Assembly (NCBI RefSeq): GCF_018449725.1
Contig: NZ_JAAVVC010000023.1
Span: forward strand, 62,001-126,000
DNA from: Pseudomonas sp. dw_612
GTDB lineage: Bacteria; Pseudomonadota; Gammaproteobacteria; Pseudomonadales; Pseudomonadaceae
Length of the DNA: 64,000 nucleotides
Direction: 5' to 3'
Shown here piece after piece: positions 56,212-64,000 of the stretch (within the stretch, counting starts at the first letter, position 1; every line of letters starts with the position of its first letter). Made by a program: the position numbers and the translations under genes. Under the pieces are notes generated by a model. It saw only the letters and a program-made list of their open reading frames with translations. It was not told the DNA's origin and did no database searches.

Positions 56212-56268
56212 CAAGCTTCAAGCTGCAAGCAATTGCAGCTTGGCTTGAGGCTTGCGGCTTCAAGCTTG
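56212..56268. repeat. Inverted repeat with alternative hairpins, sucB-lpdG spacer
   Basis: Outer arms 56212-56230 and 56250-56268 match at 17 of 19 bases. A tighter nested hairpin GCTGCAA/TTGCAGC (56222-56239) overlaps the left arm, so the two cannot form together. No T run follows. Confidence 0.7.
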
Positions 56269-56290
56269 TTGCCAAAAGAGGATTTTTTGA

Positions 56291-57727
<1,437 letters not shown>

Positions 57728-57865
57728 GACAAGACAATAAGAAACCACGGCGGAAGGCCCGTCGTGAGCCTTGCGTGCAAGACTCACCGCGGAATGTCCG
57801 CCGGACGCAGCCTTGCGTAGTCTCACCGGTTATCCGGAACACCTACGCAAGCAGCAGTCACAGGT

Positions 57866-57893
57866 GGTGCGGCACTTGAACAAGTGCAGCACC
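57866..57893 (+). promoter_or_regulatory. Strong hairpin before sucC
   Basis: GGTGC-G-GCACTTG (57866-57878), AA loop, CAAGTGC-A-GCACC (57881-57893): twelve pairs with one mismatch, 34 bases before the sucC start and without a T run. It may be a processing or translation-control site in the 200-base lpdG-sucC spacer. Confidence 0.6.
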
Positions 57894-57927
57894 GAATGCG
57901 CAGTACCTAACGAAGACGGTAATAAGC

Positions 57928-59094
57928 ATGAATCTTCACGAGTATCAGGGTAAGCAGCTGTTCGCTGAGTACGGCCTGCCAGTATCCCAGGGTTTCGCCG
58001 TAGACACCCCGGAAGCAGCAGCAGAAGCGTGCGACAAGATCGGCGGGACCGAATGGGTTGTCAAAGCCCAGGTTCACGCAGGTGGTCGCGGTAAAGCGGG
58101 CGGCGTTAAGCTGGTTCGCAGCAAAGAAGACGCCAAAGCATTCGCTCAACAGTGGTTGGGCAAGCGTCTGGTGACTTACCAGACTGATGCCAATGGTCAG
58201 CCAGTCACCAAGATCCTGGTTGAATCGTGCACTGATATCGCTAAAGAGCTGTACCTGGGCGCTGTCGTTGACCGTTCGAGCCGTCGCATCGTGTTCATGG
58301 CTTCCACCGAAGGTGGCGTGGACATCGAGAAAATCGCTCACGACACTCCAGAAAAAATTCTGAAAGCCACCATCGATCCACTGGTTGGCGCTCAGCCATT
58401 CCAGGGTCGCGAGCTGGCATTCCAGCTGGGTCTGGAAGGCAAGCAAGTTGCTCAGTTCGCCAAGATCTTCGTAGGTCTGGCCAAGCTGTTCAAGGATCAC
58501 GACCTGGCTCTGCTGGAAGTGAACCCGCTGGTGATCAAGGCTGACGGCGATCTGCATTGCCTCGACGCCAAGATCAACATCGACGCCAACGCCATGTACC
58601 GTCAGCCTAAGCTGAAGACTTTCCACGATCCGTCGCAAGACGATCCGCGCGAAGCGCACGCTGCCAAGTTCGAACTGAACTACGTAGCACTGGAAGGCAA
58701 CATCGGTTGCATGGTCAACGGTGCTGGCCTGGCCATGGGTACCATGGACATCGTCAACCTGCATGGCGGCAAACCAGCCAACTTCCTCGACGTGGGCGGC
58801 GGTGCTACCAAAGAACGCGTTACCGAAGCGTTCAAGATCATCCTGTCCGACACTAACGTCGCTGCAGTATTGGTCAACATCTTCGGCGGCATCGTTCGTT
58901 GCGACATGATTGCCGAAGGCATCATCGGTGCAGTGAAAGAAGTCGGCGTGAAAATCCCGGTTGTTGTTCGCCTTGAAGGCAACAACGCTGAGCTGGGCGC
59001 TAAAGTACTGGCAGAAAGCGGTTTGAACATCATCGCTGCTACCAGCCTGACCGACGCTGCTCAACAAGTTGTCAAAGCTGCGGAGGGCAAATAA
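57928..59094 (+). CDS. sucC: Succinyl-CoA synthetase beta subunit
   Basis: 388 residues with an ATP-grasp N-terminal domain ([34 protein letters not shown]) and a C-terminal CoA-ligase domain with [14 protein letters not shown]. It carries nucleotide binding for substrate-level phosphorylation. The stop overlaps the sucD start by one base. Confidence 0.98.
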   Translation: MNLHEYQGKQLFAEYGLPVSQGFAVDTPEAAAEACDKIGGTEWVVKAQVHAGGRGKAGGVKLVRSKEDAKAFAQQWLGKRLVTYQTDANGQPVTKILVESCTDIAKELYLGAVVDRSSRRIVFMASTEGGVDIEKIAHDTPEKILKATIDPLVGAQPFQGRELAFQLGLEGKQVAQFAKIFVGLAKLFKDHDLALLEVNPLVIKADGDLHCLDAKINIDANAMYRQPKLKTFHDPSQDDPREAHAAKFELNYVALEGNIGCMVNGAGLAMGTMDIVNLHGGKPANFLDVGGGATKERVTEAFKIILSDTNVAAVLVNIFGGIVRCDMIAEGIIGAVKEVGVKIPVVVRLEGNNAELGAKVLAESGLNIIAATSLTDAAQQVVKAAEGK

Positions 59095-59975
59095 TGAGCG
59101 TCCTGATCAATAAAGACACCAAAGTTATCTGCCAGGGTATTACCGGTTCGCAAGGTAGTTTCCACACCCAGCAAGCCATCGAATACGGCACCAAGATGGT
59201 GGGTGGCGTTACTCCTGGTAAAGGCGGCACCGAGCACCTGGGCCTGCCAGTGTTCAACACCGTGAAAGATGCTGTAGCTGCCACTGGCGCCACCGCCAGC
59301 GTGATCTACGTTCCAGCTCCTTTCTGCAAAGACTCCATCCTGGAAGCAGCATTCGGCGGCATCAAGCTGATCGTTTGCATCACTGAAGGCATTCCTACCC
59401 TGGACATGCTGGATGCCAAGGTCAAGTGCGACGAACTGGGCGTAGTCCTGATCGGTCCTAACTGCCCAGGCGTGATCACTCCAGGCGAATGCAAGATCGG
59501 CATCATGCCAGGTCACATTCACTTGCCAGGCAAGGTCGGTATCGTTTCCCGTTCCGGCACCCTGACCTACGAAGCTGTGAAGCAGACGACTGACGCCGGT
59601 TTCGGTCAGTCGACTTGCGTCGGCATCGGTGGTGACCCGATCCCGGGTTCGAACTTCATCGACATCCTGAAGCTGTTCCAGGAAGACCCGAAGACCGAAG
59701 CGATCGTGATGATCGGCGAGATCGGCGGTTCGGCTGAAGAAGAAGCGGCTGCCTACATCAAGGCACACGTGACCAAGCCGGTTGTTTCCTACATCGCTGG
59801 TGTGACTGCCCCTGCGGGCAAGCGCATGGGCCATGCTGGCGCAATCATCTCTGGCGGCAAAGGCACTGCAGACGAGAAGTTTGCTGCCCTGGAAGACGCA
59901 GGCGTTAAAACCGTGCGTTCGCTGGCAGACATCGGCAAGGCTTTGTCCGAGCTGACCGGTTGGGCGATCAAATAA
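59094..59975 (+). CDS. sucD: Succinyl-CoA synthetase alpha subunit
   Basis: 293 residues. The CoA-binding Rossmann start includes [19 protein letters not shown]. The phosphorylated histidine is His247 in [11 protein letters not shown]. It forms the succinyl-phosphate and CoA steps with SucC. The last gene of the cluster; a strong terminator follows. Confidence 0.98.
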   Translation: MSVLINKDTKVICQGITGSQGSFHTQQAIEYGTKMVGGVTPGKGGTEHLGLPVFNTVKDAVAATGATASVIYVPAPFCKDSILEAAFGGIKLIVCITEGIPTLDMLDAKVKCDELGVVLIGPNCPGVITPGECKIGIMPGHIHLPGKVGIVSRSGTLTYEAVKQTTDAGFGQSTCVGIGGDPIPGSNFIDILKLFQEDPKTEAIVMIGEIGGSAEEEAAAYIKAHVTKPVVSYIAGVTAPAGKRMGHAGAIISGGKGTADEKFAALEDAGVKTVRSLADIGKALSELTGWAIK

Positions 59976-60004
59976 GCCTCGCGCTTAGCTGACGCTTCAC
60001 CAAA

Positions 60005-60036
60005 CAAAGGCCACCTTCGGGTGGCCTTTGTCGTTT
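60005..60036 (+). terminator. Terminator after sucCD
   Basis: Stem CAAAGGCCACC (60005-60015) / GGTGGCCTTTG (60020-60030), TTCG loop. Confidence 0.92.
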
Positions 60037-60065
60037 CTGGGGTTTGTGTCTTCAGTGAGGGCCTC

Positions 60066-60158
60066 TTCGCGAGCAAGCCCGCTCCCACATGGAATCTGGA
60101 GTGTTCACAAATAATAGGTTCACAGGAGATCCCATGTGGGAGCGGGCTTGCTCGCGAA
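60066..60158. repeat. REP doublet (tail-to-tail)
   Basis: Reverse unit 60066-60088 and forward unit 60136-60158, in the 431-base sucD-brnQ spacer. The rest of the spacer (60159-60406) shows no gene and should hold the brnQ promoter. Confidence 0.92.
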
Positions 60159-60406
60159 GGCGTACTTACAGGCGCCAACCATTTACATGCAAAAACGCGA
60201 CACAGAAATGTCGCATATCGGATAGTTCGCCCTCTAACAGTGCGTTCGTCGGGCAAATTCGTTAGGCTAGCAGCCATTTTTGCGTCCGCAGCCCACAAGG
60301 CCGCTACGCGCTAAACGGGTTGGTCCTATTCGGATCGACAGCATTTCCCTCACCCAACAGGGAAATCCCTCTCTAAATTCCGATTCGGTAGTGTGGTATT
60401 TCCTTA

Positions 60407-61720
60407 ATGAAAGTGTTGAAAGGCCAGGACATCCTGGCACTTGGTTTTATGACGTTTGCCCTGTTTGTCGGGGCTGGCAACATCATCTTCCCGCCTATCG
60501 TCGGTTTGCAGTCCGGGCCTAATGTCTGGATGGCGGCGCTGGGCTTCCTGATCACGGCGGTCGGCCTGCCGGTGATCACCGTTGTCGCCCTGGCCAAGGT
60601 CGGCGGTGCCATGGATGCGTTGAGCAGCCCGATCGGAAAAGTCGCCGGTGGCATTCTGGCCGCTGCGTGCTACCTGGCGGTCGGCCCGTTGTTCGCCACG
60701 CCGCGCACCGCCACGGTGTCCTTCGAAGTGGGCTTGGCGCCGCTGACCGGCGAGAGCCCGCTGGCGCTGTTCCTCTACAGCTCGGTGTACTTCCTGCTGG
60801 TGTTTTTCATCTCGCTCTATCCGGGTCGTCTGCTGGACACCGTAGGACGTTTCCTCGCACCGCTGAAGATCATCGCCCTGGCCGTGCTTGGCATCGCGGC
60901 GTTCGCCTTGCCGGCCGGTGATATCGGCGTGGCCACCCCGGAATACGTGGCGGCACCGTTCTCCCAAGGCTTCATCAATGGTTACTTGACCATGGATACC
61001 CTGGGCGCGCTGGTGTTCGGCATCGTTATCGTTAACGCGATCCGCTCCCGTGGCGTCGAGTCGCCTGCGTTGATCACCCGTTACGCGATCATTGCCGGGA
61101 TGATTGCCGGCGTCGGTCTGGCGCTGGTTTACGTCAGCCTGTTCCGCCTCGGTTCCGGCAGCCATGAAGTGGCCGCCGGTGCTGCGAATGGCGCGGCGGT
61201 GCTGCACGCCTACGTGCAGCACACCTTCGGTTCGCTGGGCAGCGGTTTCCTCGCGGTGCTGATCTCGTTGGCGTGTCTGGTAACTGCGGTCGGCCTGACC
61301 TGTGCCTGCGCCGAGTACTTCAGCCGGGTGTTGCCTCTGTCCTACAAGACATTGGTCATCATCCTGGCGGTGTTCTCGCTGTTTGTGTCCAACCTGGGCC
61401 TGACCAAGCTGATTGCGTTCTCGATCCCGGTGCTGACCGCGATCTACCCGCCATGCATCGCCCTGGTCGCCCTGAGCTTCTGCAAGGACTTCTGGCGTGA
61501 ACAGAGCCGCATTGTCGGCCCGGTGATGCTGGTGTCGTTCATCTTCGGCCTGATCGACGCCCTCAAGGGCGCCGGCCTGGCGGACTGGATGCCGACGCAG
61601 TTGTCGCATCTGCCGCTGAGCGAGCAAGGCCTGGCGTGGCTGGTGCCTTCGGTCATGACCCTGGTCGTGGCTGCCGTGTGCGACCGCATGCTCGGCAAGC
61701 GCGAAGAAGCGCTGGCGTAA
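60407..61720 (+). CDS. brnQ: BrnQ, branched-chain amino acid carrier
   Basis: 437 residues with about 12 TM helices of the LIVCS family ([34 protein letters not shown] and [12 protein letters not shown] are typical). It imports Leu, Ile and Val with Na+. The ribosome binding site is poor. A single gene with a terminator downstream. Confidence 0.95.
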   Translation: MKVLKGQDILALGFMTFALFVGAGNIIFPPIVGLQSGPNVWMAALGFLITAVGLPVITVVALAKVGGAMDALSSPIGKVAGGILAAACYLAVGPLFATPRTATVSFEVGLAPLTGESPLALFLYSSVYFLLVFFISLYPGRLLDTVGRFLAPLKIIALAVLGIAAFALPAGDIGVATPEYVAAPFSQGFINGYLTMDTLGALVFGIVIVNAIRSRGVESPALITRYAIIAGMIAGVGLALVYVSLFRLGSGSHEVAAGAANGAAVLHAYVQHTFGSLGSGFLAVLISLACLVTAVGLTCACAEYFSRVLPLSYKTLVIILAVFSLFVSNLGLTKLIAFSIPVLTAIYPPCIALVALSFCKDFWREQSRIVGPVMLVSFIFGLIDALKGAGLADWMPTQLSHLPLSEQGLAWLVPSVMTLVVAAVCDRMLGKREEALA

Positions 61721-61760
61721 ACCTGAGCGCTCGCCACAAGCGGGCAACAGGTTGAAACAC

Positions 61761-61797
61761 AAATGCCCCGTATCCATCGATACGGGGCATTTTTTAT
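61761..61797 (+). terminator. Terminator after brnQ
   Basis: AAATGCCCCGTATC (61761-61774) / GATACGGGGCATTT (61779-61792), four-base loop, T run. Confidence 0.95.
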
Positions 61798-61845
61798 GGG
61801 GATGAGGCAGTGTCTTTTCCCGCGAACTAACGTCGAACCACTACC

Positions 61846-61937
61846 TGTAGGAGCAAGGCTTGCCCGCGATGACGGTGCATCAGTCGATAATTTATTCGGA
61901 AGTCATGCCGCCATCGCGGGCAAGCCTTGCTCCTACA
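61846..61937. repeat. REP-related inverted pair
   Basis: Forward unit from 61846 (TGTAGGAGCAAGGCTTGCCC) and its inverse 61911-61937, same subfamily as 31927-31992. Confidence 0.88.
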
Positions 61938-61972
61938 GATTTCATTGTTGCCAATACATCACAAGGACCTGC

Positions 61973-62710
61973 ATGTCGTTCATTCACGCCAACCTGATCC
62001 ACCTGCTCGCCGCGCTCTGGTTTGTCATCTGCTGGGGCGGTTACACCCGTTATGCGACGTGGAAGGGCCGTGATACCGCGTGCCTGGCCAGCGTGTTGCA
62101 CCTGTACCGCGAAGACTGGATGCGTCGCATGCTGTTGCGGGACAACCGCATCGCCGACGCCAGTGTGATCGGTAACCTGGAGCGTAACGCCTCGTTCTTC
62201 GCCTCCAGCACGTTGATTATCCTGGCGGGCATCCTCACGGTGCTCGGCGCTTCCGAACGGGCGGTGTCGTTGCTGGCGGACATTCCCATGGTCCAGCAGG
62301 CATCCCAGGGCATGTCGGAGATCAAGTTGCTGTGCCTGGCGCTGGTGTTTGTCTACGCGTTCTTCACCTTCAGTTGGTGCATGCGCCAATACAACTTCGC
62401 GGCGATCCTGGTCGGTTCGGCACCGATGATCGGTGAGCGGCATGTGTCCGAGCAGGAACGAAAAGCCTTTGCAGCACGGGCAGCGCGGGTGATTTCGATG
62501 GCCGCCAACCAGTTCAACTTCGGCCTGCGCTCTTACTATTTCGGCATGACCATGCTGGCGTGGTTCGTCAGTCCCTGGTTGTTCATGCTGATGAGCGCCG
62601 GCGTCGTGCTGGTGTTGTATCGCCGGGAGTTTCATTCCGACGTTCTCGACGTGATGGTCTATACCCCTACAGAGGCGCCATTGCCCGAAGCCACCAAAGA
62701 GGCCGCTTGA
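61973..62710 (+). CDS. DUF599 family membrane protein
   Basis: 245 residues of the DUF599 family with four or five TM helices; typical stretches are WKGRDTACLASVLHLYREDWM, IGNLERNASFFASSTLIILAG and FSWCMRQYNFAAILVG. Function unknown. ATG 61973 has ACAAGGA seven bases upstream. The stop overlaps the next start by one base. Confidence 0.9.
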   Translation: MSFIHANLIHLLAALWFVICWGGYTRYATWKGRDTACLASVLHLYREDWMRRMLLRDNRIADASVIGNLERNASFFASSTLIILAGILTVLGASERAVSLLADIPMVQQASQGMSEIKLLCLALVFVYAFFTFSWCMRQYNFAAILVGSAPMIGERHVSEQERKAFAARAARVISMAANQFNFGLRSYYFGMTMLAWFVSPWLFMLMSAGVVLVLYRREFHSDVLDVMVYTPTEAPLPEATKEAA

Positions 62711-63111
62711 TGAGTATTCCGTTCTGGTGTGTGTTTATCAGTGCATTGCTGATCTACGTGGCCCGCATGCCCGTGACCAAGGCCATGAAAGAGCAGGGCG
62801 GCTACAACAATCACTTGCCGCGCCAGCAACAGGCGCAACTGAGCGGCTTCGGTGCCCGTGCCGTGGCGGCCCATCAGAATTGTTTTGAGGCGTTCATCTT
62901 ATTTGCGGTGGGGGTGTTGATGGCGCACACCACACAAACGGCGGGATGGCTGATCGATTCGCTGGCGATCATCTTTGTGATCACGCGGATTATTTATCTG
63001 TTGTGTTATTGGGGCGATCTTACCTGGCAGCGCAGTCTGGTGTGGTTCATCGGATTAGTCTGCTCGTTATTGCTGATGATTAGTCCGACTTTTAGAACCG
63101 TGTTGCTCTAA
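62710..63111 (+). CDS. MAPEG family membrane protein
   Basis: 133 residues with four TM helices. The Arg/Asn-rich loop RMPVTKAMKEQGGYNNHLPRQ and the AHQNCFEAFILFA helix (AxxNxxE motif) fit the MAPEG superfamily, which includes microsomal glutathione transferases. It is coupled to the DUF599 gene. A perfect terminator follows. Confidence 0.88.
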   Translation: MSIPFWCVFISALLIYVARMPVTKAMKEQGGYNNHLPRQQQAQLSGFGARAVAAHQNCFEAFILFAVGVLMAHTTQTAGWLIDSLAIIFVITRIIYLLCYWGDLTWQRSLVWFIGLVCSLLLMISPTFRTVLL

Positions 63112-63127
63112 TCCGGCAACTAACAGG

Positions 63128-63162
63128 CAAAAGAAAACCCGCACATGGCGGGTTTTCTTTTG
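63128..63162. terminator. Bidirectional terminator
   Basis: Perfect 15-base stem CAAAAGAAAACCCGC (63128-63142) / GCGGGTTTTCTTTTG (63148-63162). It sits between the converging MAPEG and lipoprotein genes. Confidence 0.95.
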
Positions 63163-63179
63163 TCACGCTAAAAACTGTA

Positions 63180-63437
63180 TTAGTTTTTAGGTGCTTCAGT
63201 CGGAGCGGCCGGAGCGGACTCCTGAACAGCAGCTTTGTTCGATTCAGCCTGAGCTTTGGCAGCTTCGGCGTTTTCTTTCGCAGCGTCGTTCACTTTATCC
63301 TGAGCTTTGTTCATGTCTTGCTGAGCTTGCTCAGCATGTTGGTTAGCATCTTGAGCTTTGTCCTCGGATTTTTTATCGCAGGCAGCGAGACCGAGGGAAG
63401 CGGTCAACATCAAGGCAATAGCTAAAGTCTTACGCAT
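63180..63437 (-). CDS. Small Ala/Gln-rich lipoprotein
   Basis: 85 residues. A lipoprotein signal ends in GLAAC (Cys20). The mature part is almost all Ala, Gln, Lys, Glu and Asn and predicts a long amphipathic helix or coiled coil (residues 24-70), followed by a Pro/Ala tail. It resembles small stress-linked envelope lipoproteins but has no named family that I can assign. GGAG lies upstream of ATG 63437; an earlier in-frame ATG is not supported. Confidence 0.8.
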   Translation of the reverse strand: MRKTLAIALMLTASLGLAACDKKSEDKAQDANQHAEQAQQDMNKAQDKVNDAAKENAEAAKAQAESNKAAVQESAPAAPTEAPKN

Positions 63438-63595
63438 GGGGTGTTTCTCCTTATGGAATATATCTACTGGCCTTTCGAGCACAGCCGTCAGCGATAAGTT
63501 CCTCATTTCATACAGATATATAAGTTTTTACCGCAATGGAACTTTTGGCTGATAACCAGATGCTTTGAACGGAAACTAAGAAGGGTACTTATCAC

Positions 63596-64000
63596 ATGGC
63601 CGAAAACCCCGTTTTTGAGCGTGCGACACGATTTCTATCCGCACTGCGGCATTGTCAGGTGCTGGGCTTGCGAGTTCACAGCGCGAGTACGGACGGACTA
63701 ACGGTCGTCCTGCCCTACAGCCCGCAAATCGTCGGCAATCCGCAAACCGGTGTCATCCACGGTGGCGCCCTGACGTCGTTGATGGACACCGCACTCGGCA
63801 TGTCCACCCTGTGCGTGTTACCGGAATTCGAGGTCTGTCCGACCCTCGATTTGCGCATCGACTACATGCACGCCGCCGAACCCCACAAGGACGTCTACGG
63901 CTTCGCCCAATGCTACCGGGTGACCACCGACGTGATCTTCGCCCGGGGCTTCGCCTACCAGGACGACCCGGAACAGCCCATCGCCCATGTCGTCGGCACC
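63596..64000 (+). CDS. PaaI-type hotdog-fold thioesterase (3' end outside window)
   Basis: The first 135 residues of a 4HBT hotdog protein. The family motif GVIHGGALTSLMDTALGM (about residues 52-69) contains the HGG turn and the catalytic aspartate. Substrates are acyl-CoA thioesters of unknown kind. The gene starts at ATG 63596 after AAGGGTA and runs off the window. Confidence 0.88.
   Translation, partial: MAENPVFERATRFLSALRHCQVLGLRVHSASTDGLTVVLPYSPQIVGNPQTGVIHGGALTSLMDTALGMSTLCVLPEFEVCPTLDLRIDYMHAAEPHKDVYGFAQCYRVTTDVIFARGFAYQDDPEQPIAHVVGT

Overview
The window reads as chromosomal core DNA of a Pseudomonas of the fluorescens group. The evidence is the gene order gltA / sdhCDAB-sucAB-lpdG-sucCD, the ccm cytochrome c maturation operon, a Pseudomonas-style gcl-hyi-glxR-ttuD-pyk operon, high GC with strong G/C third positions, and a dense scatter of the REP repeat (core GAGCGGGCTTGCTCGCGA) typical of that group. 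Nothing looks like a prophage, plasmid or large genomic island. No tRNA, rRNA or CRISPR array was recognised.

Layout. 1-7030: ccmA(partial)BCDEFGHI plus a small lipoprotein gene, all rightward, closed by a terminator. 7268-17977: a complete phosphonate uptake and C-P lyase operon, phnCDE-F-GHIJKLMNP, preceded by two helically phased Pho boxes. phnF encodes a HutC-type repressor and carries a palindromic operator-like site at its own start. 17990-24851: accessory genes, namely an orphan antitoxin-like protein, a LysR regulator, an SDR oxidoreductase, a peroxiredoxin-like protein, a hicAB toxin-antitoxin pair with a palindromic operator, a membrane protein, an MFS exporter and a periplasmic protein. 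25048-28012: a sulfate-binding protein, a voltage-gated-type K+ channel and a urea transporter, all leftward. 28133-34728: the leftward glyoxylate-to-pyruvate operon gcl-hyi-glxR-ttuD-pyk, divergent from a GlcG/HbpS-like gene; the spacer holds two identical TTGTATACAA palindromes. 35654-36112: a RAYT transposase between REP doublets. 36228-45830: a TetR regulator, a DUF808 membrane protein, MlaA with an overlapping alpha/beta-hydrolase gene, a GH17 glucan enzyme, an OpuAC-type binding protein, and yjcH-actP for acetate uptake. 46084-46875: a non-coding element with ~253-bp inverted arms and nested hairpins. 46952-59975: the TCA cluster, with gltA leftward and sdhCDAB-sucAB-lpdG-sucCD rightward, diverging from two good sigma70 promoters. 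60407-64000: brnQ, a DUF599 and a MAPEG membrane protein, a small lipoprotein, and a thioesterase cut by the window end.

How the genes work together. The ccm genes deliver and attach heme to periplasmic c-type cytochromes. The phn operon imports phosphonates under phosphate limitation, cleaves the C-P bond and recycles the ribosyl phosphate. The gcl operon condenses glyoxylate to tartronate semialdehyde and carries it through glycerate to pyruvate. ActP supplies acetate, and the gltA-suc cluster encodes citrate synthase, succinate dehydrogenase, 2-oxoglutarate dehydrogenase and succinyl-CoA synthetase.

The most unusual material is in the DNA between genes. It comprises the long inverted-repeat element with stem-preserving differences, the phnF operator/hairpin arrangement, a hairpin over the sdhC ribosome binding site, hairpins in the sucB-lpdG and lpdG-sucC spacers, and several palindrome families. 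I found no convincing wholly new multi-gene system.
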